DNA of 64,000 bases from Oceanispirochaeta crateris (GTDB lineage Bacteria > Spirochaetota > Spirochaetia > DSM-2461), in NCBI RefSeq assembly GCF_008329965.1, contig NZ_CP036150.1, positions 186,001 to 250,000 on the forward strand. The letters are read 5' to 3'. The notes below the pieces were generated by a model that worked only from the letters and a program-made list of their open reading frames with translations, searched no databases and was not told where the DNA came from. Each line of letters begins with the position of its first letter. Position 1 is the stretch's first letter. The position numbers and the translations under genes are program-made. Below are positions 42,482 to 51,713 of this stretch, piece by piece.

Positions 42482-43873
42482 ATGGAAGATATGTTCATAG
42501 GATGGCCGACACTTGCCAGTCGGTCCTGTTTGAAAGACAGCATGAGAAGCTTTGCAGACAATGCTGTCTTTTTTAATCACAAACCAACTTTTATAATCTC
42601 TTCCGATCTTGAAACTCAAGAACATTGTGATTTTGCTGTTTCTATTGCGGAAGACATTAAAAAAACTTCAGGTATAGAAACAGTTGGCATTGGAAAAAAA
42701 ACTAGTTCTGACTTCATTCAGAGTCTTGCAACTGACTTTGATCCTGAGGTCCTATCCTATGCTTTGGTTCATGATAACAATACCAATCATTTTGGACACA
42801 ATTCAAATCAGCTGATTCTTGCGACAGCGGGCAGGAATTATATTCAGTCTGATGATGACGTATATTGTCAGCCCGGTCATTACGAGAACACTCTTTCAGA
42901 TAAACTGGAATATTCCAATGCATATCTCCCAGCAGATCTTCAAATTTTTCATTCCAGGGATGAGATGCTGGAGAAAGCAAAGGATTTCAGTGTGGATGTT
43001 CTTACAGAGCATTACAGACTTCTTGGCAAATCCGTTGATGATGATAAAGTTATCTCCCTTACGACTTCAGGTGCCTATGGGGACTCTGGTATGGGTAATC
43101 TCCGCTTCCTGATGAGGCTTAAAGGGGAGAATCGAAGAATTAAGCTTGCTTCTGATGAGGTGTACAACAGGAATAAGTTTGCCAGGGACATCATTCGCAT
43201 TCCAAAAGGGACGACCATAGGGTCTGGAACCCATTTGATGGGAATGAATATCGGAGTCCTTAACAAAGAGTTTATACCTCCTTTTTTTCCTCTAGGAAGA
43301 AGTGTGGATCTCTTATTTTCTGTCATGACTCGTCTAGTAAATCTGAATAGTAATACCGCATTTCTGGGTTTTGGATTGTTTCATAGTCCTGAGGACACGA
43401 GATTTTACGCAGAAGACAGCATGCAGAGATTAAAACCGAATTTGGTAGATCTCATTATGTCTGTTATCCTTGCCTGCAGACCGGATCGTGAAATTACATC
43501 TCCACATAATCGCCTAAATGATATTGCTGATGTATTATTGGAGTTTTCAAGCTTCGGAAAAATAGAGTTTGTCGAGGTTGTTCATGATCTCTGGAGCAAA
43601 AGCATACAGGTCTATGCACTGGAGTTGGAAAATCTCCTGGAGGAATACAAACGGAAGCCTGTTTCCTGGGCTACCGACACAGACCTTCTGCTTGATGACA
43701 TCTATGAACTTCTGAGGGAGCCTTCTTACCTTTTTTCAAAAAAACGATATGGTTTCAATTCTGATGATATTCAATATCATATGGGGATGTATGGTAAGCT
43801 CCTTAAAATCTGGCCGGATATTCATAAGCATTCTGCCCAGCTTAATCAGGAAGGCCGGGGGCTTTTGAAATAG
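42482..43873 (+). CDS. Unknown protein with GT-A-like DDD motif (putative glycosyltransferase)
   Basis: A 463-residue protein with no signal peptide or membrane segment. The segment [22 protein letters not shown] at about 104-125 is shaped like the family 2 glycosyltransferase nucleotide-sugar site with a DDD metal motif. The remainder has a [17 protein letters not shown] part, a [14 protein letters not shown] part and a helical C terminus, none of which I recognise. It starts 8 bp after the lipoprotein gene with no Shine-Dalgarno. It overlaps the UDP-sugar decarboxylase gene by 28 bp in convergent orientation. A sugar-transfer role is plausible from motif and neighbour only. Confidence 0.6.
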   Translation: MEDMFIGWPTLASRSCLKDSMRSFADNAVFFNHKPTFIISSDLETQEHCDFAVSIAEDIKKTSGIETVGIGKKTSSDFIQSLATDFDPEVLSYALVHDNNTNHFGHNSNQLILATAGRNYIQSDDDVYCQPGHYENTLSDKLEYSNAYLPADLQIFHSRDEMLEKAKDFSVDVLTEHYRLLGKSVDDDKVISLTTSGAYGDSGMGNLRFLMRLKGENRRIKLASDEVYNRNKFARDIIRIPKGTTIGSGTHLMGMNIGVLNKEFIPPFFPLGRSVDLLFSVMTRLVNLNSNTAFLGFGLFHSPEDTRFYAEDSMQRLKPNLVDLIMSVILACRPDREITSPHNRLNDIADVLLEFSSFGKIEFVEVVHDLWSKSIQVYALELENLLEEYKRKPVSWATDTDLLLDDIYELLREPSYLFSKKRYGFNSDDIQYHMGMYGKLLKIWPDIHKHSAQLNQEGRGLLK

Positions 43874-44781
43874 TCTATTGTTTTCAACAGACCTTCTCTT
43901 AAATCAATCTTTGGTTCCCAGTTCAATTTCTGTCTGGCCAGGGTAATATCGGGTTTTCTTCTTTTGGGATCATCTTTGGGAAGGGGTAGGTATACTTTTT
44001 GACTTTTAGAGTCTGTCAGCTCAATTATCATATCAGCTAATTCGTTCATCGTCACTTCCATGGGATTCCCGATATTGATCGGTCCGGTTAAATCCTTTGA
44101 ATCCATCATTTGTATCATAGCATTTACAATATCATCCACATAGCAGAAACTTCTGGTCTGGTTTCCATCTCCAAAGATTGTGATATCCTGATTCTGCAAT
44201 GCCTGGACAATAAAATTGCTCACAACTCTGCCATCGTCACTTCTCATATGGGGACCGTATGTATTGAATATCCGGAGCACTTTAATGTTGACTTTGTTCT
44301 CCCTGTAGTAATCGAAAAAAAGAGTTTCGGCGCATCGTTTCCCCTCGTCATAACATGCTCTTGGCCCTATTGTGTTAACATTTCCCCAATAGCTTTCCAA
44401 TTGCGGATGTATTTCCGGATCACCGTATATTTCACTTGTAGATGCTTGAAGGATGGGGATATTCAGGTTTTTTGCCAGTTCCAGCATGTTTATGGCCCCT
44501 ATTACACTGGTTTTTGTTGTCTGTACTGGATCATGCAGGTAGTGGATGGGACTAGCAGGACAGGCAAGATTATAGATCTGGTCCAATTCAAGAGATATGG
44601 GATTAATGATGTTATGGTGAAGAATTTCAAAATAGGAATTATCCATAAGCTGGAGCAGGTTCTCTTTAGTACCAGTGAAAAAATTATCGAGGCATAGTAC
44701 TTTATTGCCTGATTCCAGCAGTTTAGAACATAGATGAGATCCGATTAAACCAGCTCCTCCAGTAACCAATATTCTTATCAT
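43846..44781 (-). CDS. UDP-glucuronate decarboxylase-like NAD-dependent sugar epimerase/dehydratase
   Basis: A 311-residue extended SDR. The NAD site is [12 protein letters not shown] (about 7-18), followed by [25 protein letters not shown] and the catalytic CYDEGKR (Tyr and Lys). The sequence pattern [19 protein letters not shown] and [10 protein letters not shown] is that of UXS-type enzymes converting UDP-glucuronate to UDP-xylose. Such products feed polysaccharide or glycoprotein synthesis, in line with the putative glycosyltransferase next to it. No ribosome site is apparent. Confidence 0.85.
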   Translation of the reverse strand: MIRILVTGGAGLIGSHLCSKLLESGNKVLCLDNFFTGTKENLLQLMDNSYFEILHHNIINPISLELDQIYNLACPASPIHYLHDPVQTTKTSVIGAINMLELAKNLNIPILQASTSEIYGDPEIHPQLESYWGNVNTIGPRACYDEGKRCAETLFFDYYRENKVNIKVLRIFNTYGPHMRSDDGRVVSNFIVQALQNQDITIFGDGNQTRSFCYVDDIVNAMIQMMDSKDLTGPINIGNPMEVTMNELADMIIELTDSKSQKVYLPLPKDDPKRRKPDITLARQKLNWEPKIDLREGLLKTIDYFKSPRPS

Positions 44782-44863
44782 GTTTTAGCCTAATAGGTAA
44801 CAAAATGAATTATCTGTAAACTAATAATATACAACAAATCCGGTGAATTATCATTAACCATTA

Positions 44864-44995
44864 AAGCAGGCCGGCAGCATGAAACAGAGGCTTTTTTCCA
44901 TCCTCTGTGGGGAGCAGAACCACCTGACGCTGGGGAGTGTCCTCTTCTTCCCCGTAGTAAGCAGAGTGTCTGAGTCAGTTTGTGATGACCAAACG
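44864..44995 (-). pseudogene. Decayed recQ fragment
   Basis: Read leftward from 44995 the frame gives RLVITN, stop, LRHSAYYGEEEDTPQRQVVL, LPTEDGK, and then, after one extra A, SLCFMLPA. This aligns with RecQ HLVITNILRSSGYFGEEE, QVVLLPTGAGK and SLCFMLPA at 41479-41611. The fragment has an internal stop, a frameshift in the A-run and a damaged Walker A motif. It abuts the stop codon of the lipoprotein gene at 44997. It is the remnant of a second, diverged recQ. Confidence 0.85.
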
Positions 44996-44996
44996 T

Positions 44997-46328
44997 TTAG
45001 GAGTCGACGACAAAAGGGCCAATTATCTCGTAATTGTTTGTTTTGTTGATTTCATCTTCGGCCAATACTTTTAAGATGAGGTAATAGGTTCCAGTAAGCT
45101 CAGGCCAAGGAAGGTTAAAATCTAACCAATCTGAATAATCTCCACTTAGGAGTGCTTCAATTGTTGCTGATGTGATGAGTGTATCCTCTTCGTCCCAATT
45201 CTCATCTTCAGAAGCATAGGCTCCCCAGAAAATCTGATCAGTACCGTCTGCTGAACCCTCATTCTTTATATTAAATCCAATATATGTCTCATCACCAACA
45301 TTAGAAGGTGGTGTATGTTCATCCGTATCCTCAATCAGATAATCGATATTTTTCATAACAACAATTTCAACAGGTACGGTAATATATCCTGTGTTATCAC
45401 TGAAATACAGATCATCCTCGGCGCTCAACGAGACGATCAAGTTATAATCCGTATTTTTATCCGGATAGGGCCAAGTTCCGGAAAAGGGTATGGAAAGAGA
45501 ATCCTGGTAGGCCTCCAGGGGCGATTCGGAACCCTGAGAAACGATGGTGTCTCCACTTCCGATGATCAAGTCTTCTGAGTAGTAGACAATCCAAGAAATG
45601 GACTGGGTACCGTCGTCAGAGCCGCTGTTTTTAAAGGTAAATGATCCTGAAAAATCACTGCCACCCGAATAGTCAGATTCATATGTGGTTACCGATACAG
45701 TATTATAGTTTACATCATCTAATGCAGGAGAGCTTGTGGCTACATTGATGGTTGTTTCCGCCGTATTCAATTGGCTGTCTGTTACCTTCACGATGGCTGT
45801 TCCTCCCAGGTCCGAGGGGGCCGTGTAGAGGTTGTTTATCAGAGATTCCCCCGTACCGCCAATGGATTGTTCCAGTGAATAACTGTACTCACCAGTTCCT
45901 CCGTTTGCTTCCAGAGTTACTTTTTTCCCTCTGTAGATTGAAATAAAGGAGGGACTGAGTGTTAGAAGCGAGACAGATGGAGAGACTATGGTGAGCAGGG
46001 ATTGGCCTGTTGCTCCGTAGCTGTCTTCTACCTGCACAATGACCATACCTGTTTTGTCCGATGGAGCCGTATAGCTGTTGTCTGTTAGCTTTTCACCACT
46101 ACCTCCCAAGGCGGTCGACAGAGTAAGCTCATAGGGCGGTACGCCGCCTTCTATTTCAAGAGTAAGACTCTGGGAGCTTAAAAGCTGAGCCTCAGAGGGG
46201 CTAATGGATAAGACCTGCCCATCAGGTCCGTCCAATATTTCCGAGAAAGGGGTCGCTTGTACACACGCCGCTAAAATGATGATTACGATCTGAAAGATCA
46301 GGATTGCTTTTAGGTTTATCTTTTGCAT
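44997..46328 (-). CDS. Large lipoprotein with Ig-like and CARDB-like repeats
   Basis: A 443-residue lipoprotein; the signal ends IIILAAC. Two tandem Ig-like repeats of about 70 residues follow (both with the pattern GGxGExLxxNxYTAPSD). The second half has two CARDB-like beta domains (starting near DDVNYNTVSVTT and near KNIDYLIEDTDE), each with a DNTG or NKTNNY end. These domains are usual in exported adhesive or scaffold proteins. It is the last gene of a three-gene leftward set with the beta-barrel-like and coiled-coil proteins upstream; 20 bp separate it from the preceding gene. Confidence 0.8.
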   Translation of the reverse strand: MQKINLKAILIFQIVIIILAACVQATPFSEILDGPDGQVLSISPSEAQLLSSQSLTLEIEGGVPPYELTLSTALGGSGEKLTDNSYTAPSDKTGMVIVQVEDSYGATGQSLLTIVSPSVSLLTLSPSFISIYRGKKVTLEANGGTGEYSYSLEQSIGGTGESLINNLYTAPSDLGGTAIVKVTDSQLNTAETTINVATSSPALDDVNYNTVSVTTYESDYSGGSDFSGSFTFKNSGSDDGTQSISWIVYYSEDLIIGSGDTIVSQGSESPLEAYQDSLSIPFSGTWPYPDKNTDYNLIVSLSAEDDLYFSDNTGYITVPVEIVVMKNIDYLIEDTDEHTPPSNVGDETYIGFNIKNEGSADGTDQIFWGAYASEDENWDEEDTLITSATIEALLSGDYSDWLDFNLPWPELTGTYYLILKVLAEDEINKTNNYEIIGPFVVDS

Positions 46329-46348
46329 TATGAAATACGTCTATGGAA

Positions 46349-47440
46349 CTACAATGATAAATTTACACCCAAAGTGGGGTAAAATCCTGAAAAAATTGTA
46401 GATTGTTCAAAATAGAATGTATAATCTCCCGAATAGTAAAAACTGAAGCTGTCATACAGAGGAATTTCTGCACCAAGCCCCAAGGACAGATAGGGGAGTG
46501 TGGAATAGGTCAGATCCTTATTGGATGAGTTCACTGTGAAGTAGGATAATCCTGAACTGAGCCTTGCAAGTAATCTGCTCCCGGAGGCGATACCAAGACT
46601 CATCTGTATTTCCGGACCCAAAGAATAAAAATTATTAGTGGAACTGGTTAGCAGTCCATCACTTTCAAAGTGATCCCAGGAAATCCGTCCTCCCAGATCA
46701 AGATCCATTTTCCATTTCTTTAATTGATAAGCGCCATAAAGCGAGAAATGAGATCCGTAGGAAAAATATTCAGCTGCCTTTCCAGTACTAATGAGTGGTG
46801 AACCTGACAAGGATACAGTAATCAAGGATTCCTCAATTTTAACTTCCTTTACTTCAGCTTCTATTTCAAGGGGGGCCTCTTCAATGGATTCCGTGGGAAC
46901 CTTCTCTACTTCTGTGAACCCTTCTTCACTGTCTACTTTGTTATTACTCCACCAGTCCCAACCGGGAGGCGGTTCTGCTTTTACAATTTCCAGATGTTCT
47001 CTTATAACGGGAATAATTCTATCTACGCTGCTGTTGATATATGCATTGGAAAAACCTTCCAGATACGAATCCCTCTGTATTGAGATGAGTAGCTGTTTAT
47101 CCCAGGTTGAATAGCAATTCATTATCAGTGATAGATTATGATCCGTTTGGGTATAGTGCGTTTCAATTATAAAAAATGCTCCCAGCCAGCCTGCTTTATC
47201 TAGGAGCTCTTCAATGGTTATTACATCTTCTACCTGTATGGTGTTCAAGTTGTACTCTTTGAGTTTGTTCGTTGTGGTGTCGTTTATGAGTTTTAAAAAA
47301 TCCTTTGAATCACTCTTGGTAAAAACCAGGATATTGGGTTCCCGTTCTACTTCTTCTGCATTAATAGTATTGACCGGAATTATAGCTGTCAGGAGGACGA
47401 ACAGCTTGAGAGTATATTTGAAAAGATTTTGATTCTTCAT
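46349..47440 (-). CDS. Exported protein with predicted C-terminal beta-barrel
   Basis: A 363-residue protein with a signal peptide (KYTLKLFVLLTAIIPVNTINA). The N-terminal part (about 35-155) looks like an alpha/beta domain: ILVFTKSDSKDFLKLIN followed by LGAFFIIETHY. An acidic Glu/Val-rich linker (about 170-205) leads to a region of alternating hydrophobic strands ending FYPTLGVNLSL with a C-terminal hydrophobic residue, as in outer-membrane barrels. No family was recognised. It lies 11 bp after the coiled-coil gene and may form an envelope complex with its two neighbours. Confidence 0.7.
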   Translation of the reverse strand: MKNQNLFKYTLKLFVLLTAIIPVNTINAEEVEREPNILVFTKSDSKDFLKLINDTTTNKLKEYNLNTIQVEDVITIEELLDKAGWLGAFFIIETHYTQTDHNLSLIMNCYSTWDKQLLISIQRDSYLEGFSNAYINSSVDRIIPVIREHLEIVKAEPPPGWDWWSNNKVDSEEGFTEVEKVPTESIEEAPLEIEAEVKEVKIEESLITVSLSGSPLISTGKAAEYFSYGSHFSLYGAYQLKKWKMDLDLGGRISWDHFESDGLLTSSTNNFYSLGPEIQMSLGIASGSRLLARLSSGLSYFTVNSSNKDLTYSTLPYLSLGLGAEIPLYDSFSFYYSGDYTFYFEQSTIFSGFYPTLGVNLSL

Positions 47441-47451
47441 TTTTTTTATTT

Positions 47452-49005
47452 TCAGTTTCCTTTGGTATCGCTTTGAAACACCACCTGGTCTCCTGCTTCG
47501 GGTTTTACTGAAAAATCATAGAGTATTTCCAATTCTCCAAGAACAAAACCCTCTTCAAAAGATGTGATAATTCCACTCGCTAGAACCAACTCTTCATTTT
47601 TATTCCGATCTTTGACTACCGTGAATTCTGCACCAATTTTTAGCTCACTTTCATCATCATATTGAATTGTAATCTTATTAAACTGAGCCTTTGTAATCAT
47701 ACCTGTGATGATATCCGGCTCTTCATTCTTTTTATTTACACTCTGTGCCTCTAGGGTTGAATCCACTTCACTTTCCGTCGATAGGGAAGGACTCTCCTGA
47801 TTTCGAATGTTGTCAGAATCAATTTTTTGAAGGATATAGAAGGCGTTTGATAATTCTGGAATGGAATCTATCTTCTGCCGTAGCTCAGATTCTTTTGACC
47901 TGTATTCCCCACTGGCGTATTCGTTAGTGAGTGCTCGTGATAAACGGCCTAATTCTGTCATAAGTGCGCTGTATCGATCAGTTCTTTTTGAGTTTTCATT
48001 CTGAGATGTTATTTTGACCCCCATATTTTCTTGAAGCAAGGGGATCAAGTTCTGGTAGAATTCAAAGGTTTTTGGGGGGACTAATCTATCAGTCTCATTT
48101 TGATCTTTCATAAATTTTTCAATTTCAGTTAGTTTAGCTAACCCTTCCTGTGGATTCTCATTTTGAATATCCTGAAAAATCTCAAGGAATTTACGCTGCA
48201 CGATGTCCATAAAAATTTCAGACTGTTTTGTTTTTAATTCTGAATCATTGATAATTGGATTTTCCTGTTCTGTTATCATAGAAGCAGGACTTTCCAGGGA
48301 CTCTATGGATCCCTGGAGATTCTGTTGCTCTTCAACCAGTAATTCCTTTTCGGAAACGGCCGCTTCAAGAACCTCTTCAGTCTCATTTCTTTCATTCAGA
48401 ATTTCATCGATCTTCAAATTCAGATCATCTAGGCTCAGACTATAAAACTCTACCATTTCGTTTGTTAGATTCAAAAGAAGGTCATTTTCCATACTGATCA
48501 TTCTTGAATCGATTGCTTCCCTGGTCAAACCGGCGAGACTAAGTTTTGTTCTTTCTTCTGAAAATTGCTTTTCAGCCTGCTTCTTCAGTTCAATGAGATC
48601 TCTCAGAGAATTAAGTCTTTGGTCGTATTCTGCTATTCTTTCTTTATATACGGTAATTTCCTTCTCTTTGGATCGGATCTTCAATGATGCTTCATCTTGA
48701 AAAGCTTTGAGTATGGCCCATTCAGAATCACTACTGACACTTGAACTCAGGATTTCCTCCACTGTATATGTCTTATTGATAACATTCCCAAATATAAAAA
48801 TACCGATTAAACTCAGCAAGATGGCAATCATAATCACTGTCGCAGGAAGAATGAGTCCTTTTGAGTGACTCTTGTATTCTATCTCATGGGGGGTTGAAAA
48901 GAAAAAGTTTGAGAATTTTCTCTCTATGCCGATTAGAATTGTCTCTTTGTCTTCTTCGGAGATATTATTAATGTCAAAATCTGTATTTTCCCTCATGCTG
49001 CCCAT
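47452..49005 (-). CDS. Membrane-anchored coiled-coil protein
   Basis: A 517-residue protein with a cytosolic N terminus of about 50 residues, one membrane helix (GLILPATVIMIAILLSLIGIFIFG, split across about 50-73) and a long periplasmic part. Residues about 95-250 are charged, heptad-like coiled coil (KEKEITVYKERIAEYDQRL and following). The C-terminal 85 residues form a beta-rich domain with VVKDRNKNEELVLASGIIT. No family was recognised. The ATG at 49005 lies 7 nt after a TATAAT and lacks a Shine-Dalgarno; a second ATG at 48996 is possible. It leads the three-gene envelope operon. Confidence 0.75.
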   Translation of the reverse strand: MGSMRENTDFDINNISEEDKETILIGIERKFSNFFFSTPHEIEYKSHSKGLILPATVIMIAILLSLIGIFIFGNVINKTYTVEEILSSSVSSDSEWAILKAFQDEASLKIRSKEKEITVYKERIAEYDQRLNSLRDLIELKKQAEKQFSEERTKLSLAGLTREAIDSRMISMENDLLLNLTNEMVEFYSLSLDDLNLKIDEILNERNETEEVLEAAVSEKELLVEEQQNLQGSIESLESPASMITEQENPIINDSELKTKQSEIFMDIVQRKFLEIFQDIQNENPQEGLAKLTEIEKFMKDQNETDRLVPPKTFEFYQNLIPLLQENMGVKITSQNENSKRTDRYSALMTELGRLSRALTNEYASGEYRSKESELRQKIDSIPELSNAFYILQKIDSDNIRNQESPSLSTESEVDSTLEAQSVNKKNEEPDIITGMITKAQFNKITIQYDDESELKIGAEFTVVKDRNKNEELVLASGIITSFEEGFVLGELEILYDFSVKPEAGDQVVFQSDTKGN

Positions 49006-49012
49006 CTTGTAT

Positions 49013-49041
49013 ATTATAATCTGTTTATTGTTATGTTATAA
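49013..49041 (-). promoter_or_regulatory. Promoter giving a probably leaderless envelope-operon mRNA
   Basis: On the minus strand TTATAA (49041-49036), 17 bp, TATAAT (49018-49013), 7 nt, then the ATG at 49005. No Shine-Dalgarno precedes it. Confidence 0.5.
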
Positions 49042-49109
49042 AAATAAACTTGCATTTTCAATGCTATTTCAGCTAGAGTTGTTGAAATGTACCGTGGAGA
49101 GTTTTTTTT

Positions 49110-50513
49110 ATGACTAAAATGTATAGAATCAATATCAAAACCAAGATGATTATAATGATCATTCCAATCCTCGTCTGTAGTTTTATGGTTGTCGGGTATA
49201 TCTCTGTAATCTCCACTCGAAACAGCCTTATGAGGAAATCAAGTCAACTCATTCGATACAAGGCTGGACAATATGAATCCTATGCAAAGCAGCAGTGGAC
49301 CAATTTGCAGGAAAGCGGCCTTTCAACTGATGCGGTATATCTCGATATAATACAGGATTCTTTAAAAAATTATGCCAACGGGATGATCCAGAATGATTCG
49401 GAATACATACTGGCCCTGGATGATTCGGGACAATTGATGTTTTCTACAGGAGATCTGTCATGGGCGAGTCATTTTTCTGATGAAATGAAAAGTGCCTCCT
49501 ATCACAAAAATGGAGGATTATATCAATTTACTTTGGGATCGGATTCCTACTATGGTTTATCGGTGCTGCTGGATTTTCCTGAATGGGAAGTTTATTTAAT
49601 CGAGGAATCCCGTTCTTTTAAAGATGATATCCGTGAGATTACAATTCAGCAAATTCTGAGTTTTATTATTATATTGATTGTGATAGTCATAGCCATTATT
49701 GGACTTTTAAATACAATAACCGCCCCGATTCAAAGATTTAGAAATACCATTCATAAGATTATGGAGAACAAAGATTTCTCTCAAAAGGTCAGGATTGAAT
49801 ATCCCGATGAGATTGGGGATCTTGCCTATGACTTTAATACATTGATTTCAAATTTTGATCTGGCTTATTCCAATTTGAAAGAGTATGCACTGAATGAGGC
49901 TATTGTTCTCAAAGAGCTTCACACTCGGGAATATGAAACTCTGGATGTTTTGGCCCGTGCCTCGGATTATAAGGATCCGGAAACGGCAGCCCATATCAAA
50001 AGGGTGAGTGACTACGCTCTCCTTTTTGCCGAGTTACTGGATCTGGATCAGGAAAGCCGGGACCTTATCTACTATGCTGCCCCTCTTCATGATGTGGGAA
50101 AACTCGGTATTCCTGACTCTATACTGTTAAAGCCAGGGAAACTGAATGATGAAGAGATGAAGATTATGAGAAATCATACGGTCATTGGTTATGAAATTAT
50201 GCAGAACCCTTCGAGTAAATTCCTTAAGGCAGGAGCTATCATTGCCATCTCACATCATGAACGTTTTGATGGAATGGGCTATCCTTATGGACTTAAAGGG
50301 GAGGATATTCCACTCTTTGGAAGAATTGTCAGCATCGTTGATGTTTTTGATGCTCTAACAACAAAGCGGCCGTATAAAGATTCCTGGAGTTATGATGAGG
50401 CTGTTAATGAAATCTTACAGGAGAGTGGAAAACACTTTGATCCATTTCTTGTACAAATATTTGAAAATAATGCATCTAAATTTAGAGAGCTGTATATGAA
50501 CCGGGACTACTAA
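49110..50513 (+). CDS. HD-GYP domain protein with periplasmic sensor and HAMP
   Basis: A 467-residue membrane protein. A first helix (about 11-32) and a second (about 182-205) flank a periplasmic sensor domain of about 150 residues. A HAMP domain (NTITAPIQRFRNTIHKI and EIGDLAYDFNTL) is followed by an HD-GYP domain with HDVGKLGIPDSILLKPG (HD) and HHERFDGMGYPYGLKGEDIP (GYP), plus AHIKRVSDYALLFAE. It is probably a cyclic-di-GMP phosphodiesterase responding to an envelope signal. GGAGAG precedes the ATG. It is divergent from the envelope operon at 47452-49005. Confidence 0.92.
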   Translation: MTKMYRINIKTKMIIMIIPILVCSFMVVGYISVISTRNSLMRKSSQLIRYKAGQYESYAKQQWTNLQESGLSTDAVYLDIIQDSLKNYANGMIQNDSEYILALDDSGQLMFSTGDLSWASHFSDEMKSASYHKNGGLYQFTLGSDSYYGLSVLLDFPEWEVYLIEESRSFKDDIREITIQQILSFIIILIVIVIAIIGLLNTITAPIQRFRNTIHKIMENKDFSQKVRIEYPDEIGDLAYDFNTLISNFDLAYSNLKEYALNEAIVLKELHTREYETLDVLARASDYKDPETAAHIKRVSDYALLFAELLDLDQESRDLIYYAAPLHDVGKLGIPDSILLKPGKLNDEEMKIMRNHTVIGYEIMQNPSSKFLKAGAIIAISHHERFDGMGYPYGLKGEDIPLFGRIVSIVDVFDALTTKRPYKDSWSYDEAVNEILQESGKHFDPFLVQIFENNASKFRELYMNRDY

Positions 50514-50592
50514 TTGCATCCATTCCTTTTTTAAATCTTGCAGTTTTTAGACTATGGGGATCATTCTTCTCTTTAGAATTGTGCTCTGGTGC

Positions 50593-51465
50593 TTACTGGT
50601 TTGAAGATTCTCCCCCGAACTCCTTGGATAAGGCATCCTTCATGATGGGCAGCGGGGCTTCCAGACCAGTCCACATCTTAAATCCTATGGCTCCCTGGTA
50701 TACAAGCATTCCCAGACCATCAAGGGTTTTGGCACCTCGCTTGGAAGCTTCATATAAGAACGCTGTCAAAGGAGGATTGGGAATAACATCGCAAACTACC
50801 ATATTCTTTCTAATGCTGTCATAGTTTAATTCAGGTTTTTCATCCACATCTGGAAATAGGCCTATGGATGTGGCGTTTACCAAAATATCCGTTGTGTCAG
50901 GAATTGAAATTGAGCCATCCCAGGATATAAATTCTGAATGAGTTCCTGTGTGATCGTTCAGATGTTTGACAAGGGCTTGGCCCTTTGAAGCCGTACGGTT
51001 TGCTATGGATATTTGTTTAGCCCCGGCCAGAGCCAGTTCCACTGAGATCGCCCGGGCGGCTCCTCCGGCCCCCAGTATCAAAAAGTTCCTGCCTTTGGGG
51101 TTCACTTTGGCATCATTTTTAAGTGATTCTAAAAATCCCTTGCCATCTGTATTCTCACCGATGAGCCTGTCCTTATCTTTTCTTACCGTGTTCACCGCTC
51201 CAATCAGGGATGCATCTTCTGCTATTGAATCCAGGTATTGAATGACTTCAATTTTATGGGGGATGGTCAGATTGATGCCCTTCATTTGCATGGCTCGCAT
51301 GCCTGAAATGGCTTCTTTAAGATCCTGGGGTAAGACTTCGATAGTCAGGTATCTCCAATGGATGTTCAGTTCTTTGAAAGCGGCTTCCAGCATCACAATG
51401 GTGGGATTCTCTGCAACAGGATGTCCAAATACGCCTACCAGTTCGGATTTATAACTATGTCCCAT
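50593..51465 (-). CDS. Shikimate dehydrogenase-like protein with altered substrate loop
   Basis: A 290-residue enzyme of the AroE family. Catalytic Lys is in NLTIPHK, the Asp in GENTDGKGF, and the NADP site is LGAGGAARAI with ANRTASK. The C terminus has the conserved DGLGMLVYQGA. The substrate-recognition loop that reads SxS in normal AroE is replaced by ENPT in GHPVAENPTIVMLEAAF. Either it is an AroE with relaxed recognition or a paralogue acting on another compound. The ATG at 51465 is chosen because AAGGTGG lies 8 nt upstream; the frame is open to 51528. Confidence 0.82.
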   Translation of the reverse strand: MGHSYKSELVGVFGHPVAENPTIVMLEAAFKELNIHWRYLTIEVLPQDLKEAISGMRAMQMKGINLTIPHKIEVIQYLDSIAEDASLIGAVNTVRKDKDRLIGENTDGKGFLESLKNDAKVNPKGRNFLILGAGGAARAISVELALAGAKQISIANRTASKGQALVKHLNDHTGTHSEFISWDGSISIPDTTDILVNATSIGLFPDVDEKPELNYDSIRKNMVVCDVIPNPPLTAFLYEASKRGAKTLDGLGMLVYQGAIGFKMWTGLEAPLPIMKDALSKEFGGESSNQ

Positions 51466-51645
51466 GAAAAAACCACCTTGCATAAAAAAGTATTCTGGAG
51501 AATCAAACAGTCCATTCTCTGCTGCCATCTCCCTTTTAGCACTATTTTAATCTGTATACGATTCTTTTGCTACTCAAAGGATGCAGACAGTGAGTTTTGC
51601 CTGGTCAGCATCATAAATCTAATGACTTTTTAGTGTACTGACTCC

Positions 51646-51674
51646 TTGACACTCAGCCTTTCTATCGTTACATT
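51646..51674 (+). promoter_or_regulatory. Promoter of the [FeFe] hydrogenase operon
   Basis: TTGACA (51646-51651), 17 bp, TACATT (51669-51674). It is followed by the TATCG repeats and lies about 40 bp before the first ATG of the operon at 51714. Confidence 0.7.
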
Positions 51675-51700
51675 AATATCGATAAATAAATATCGTAAAC
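51663..51700. repeat. Three 14-bp-spaced TATCG direct repeats at the hydrogenase promoter
   Basis: TATCGTTA (51663), TATCGATA (51677) and TATCGTAA (51691) start exactly 14 bp apart. They cover the -10 box and the transcription start, a repressor-type position. The middle unit belongs to the 12-mer TATCGATAAATA also found at the AOR promoter (34632-34643). Confidence 0.65.
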
Positions 51701-51713
51701 AGGAAGTGCATTT

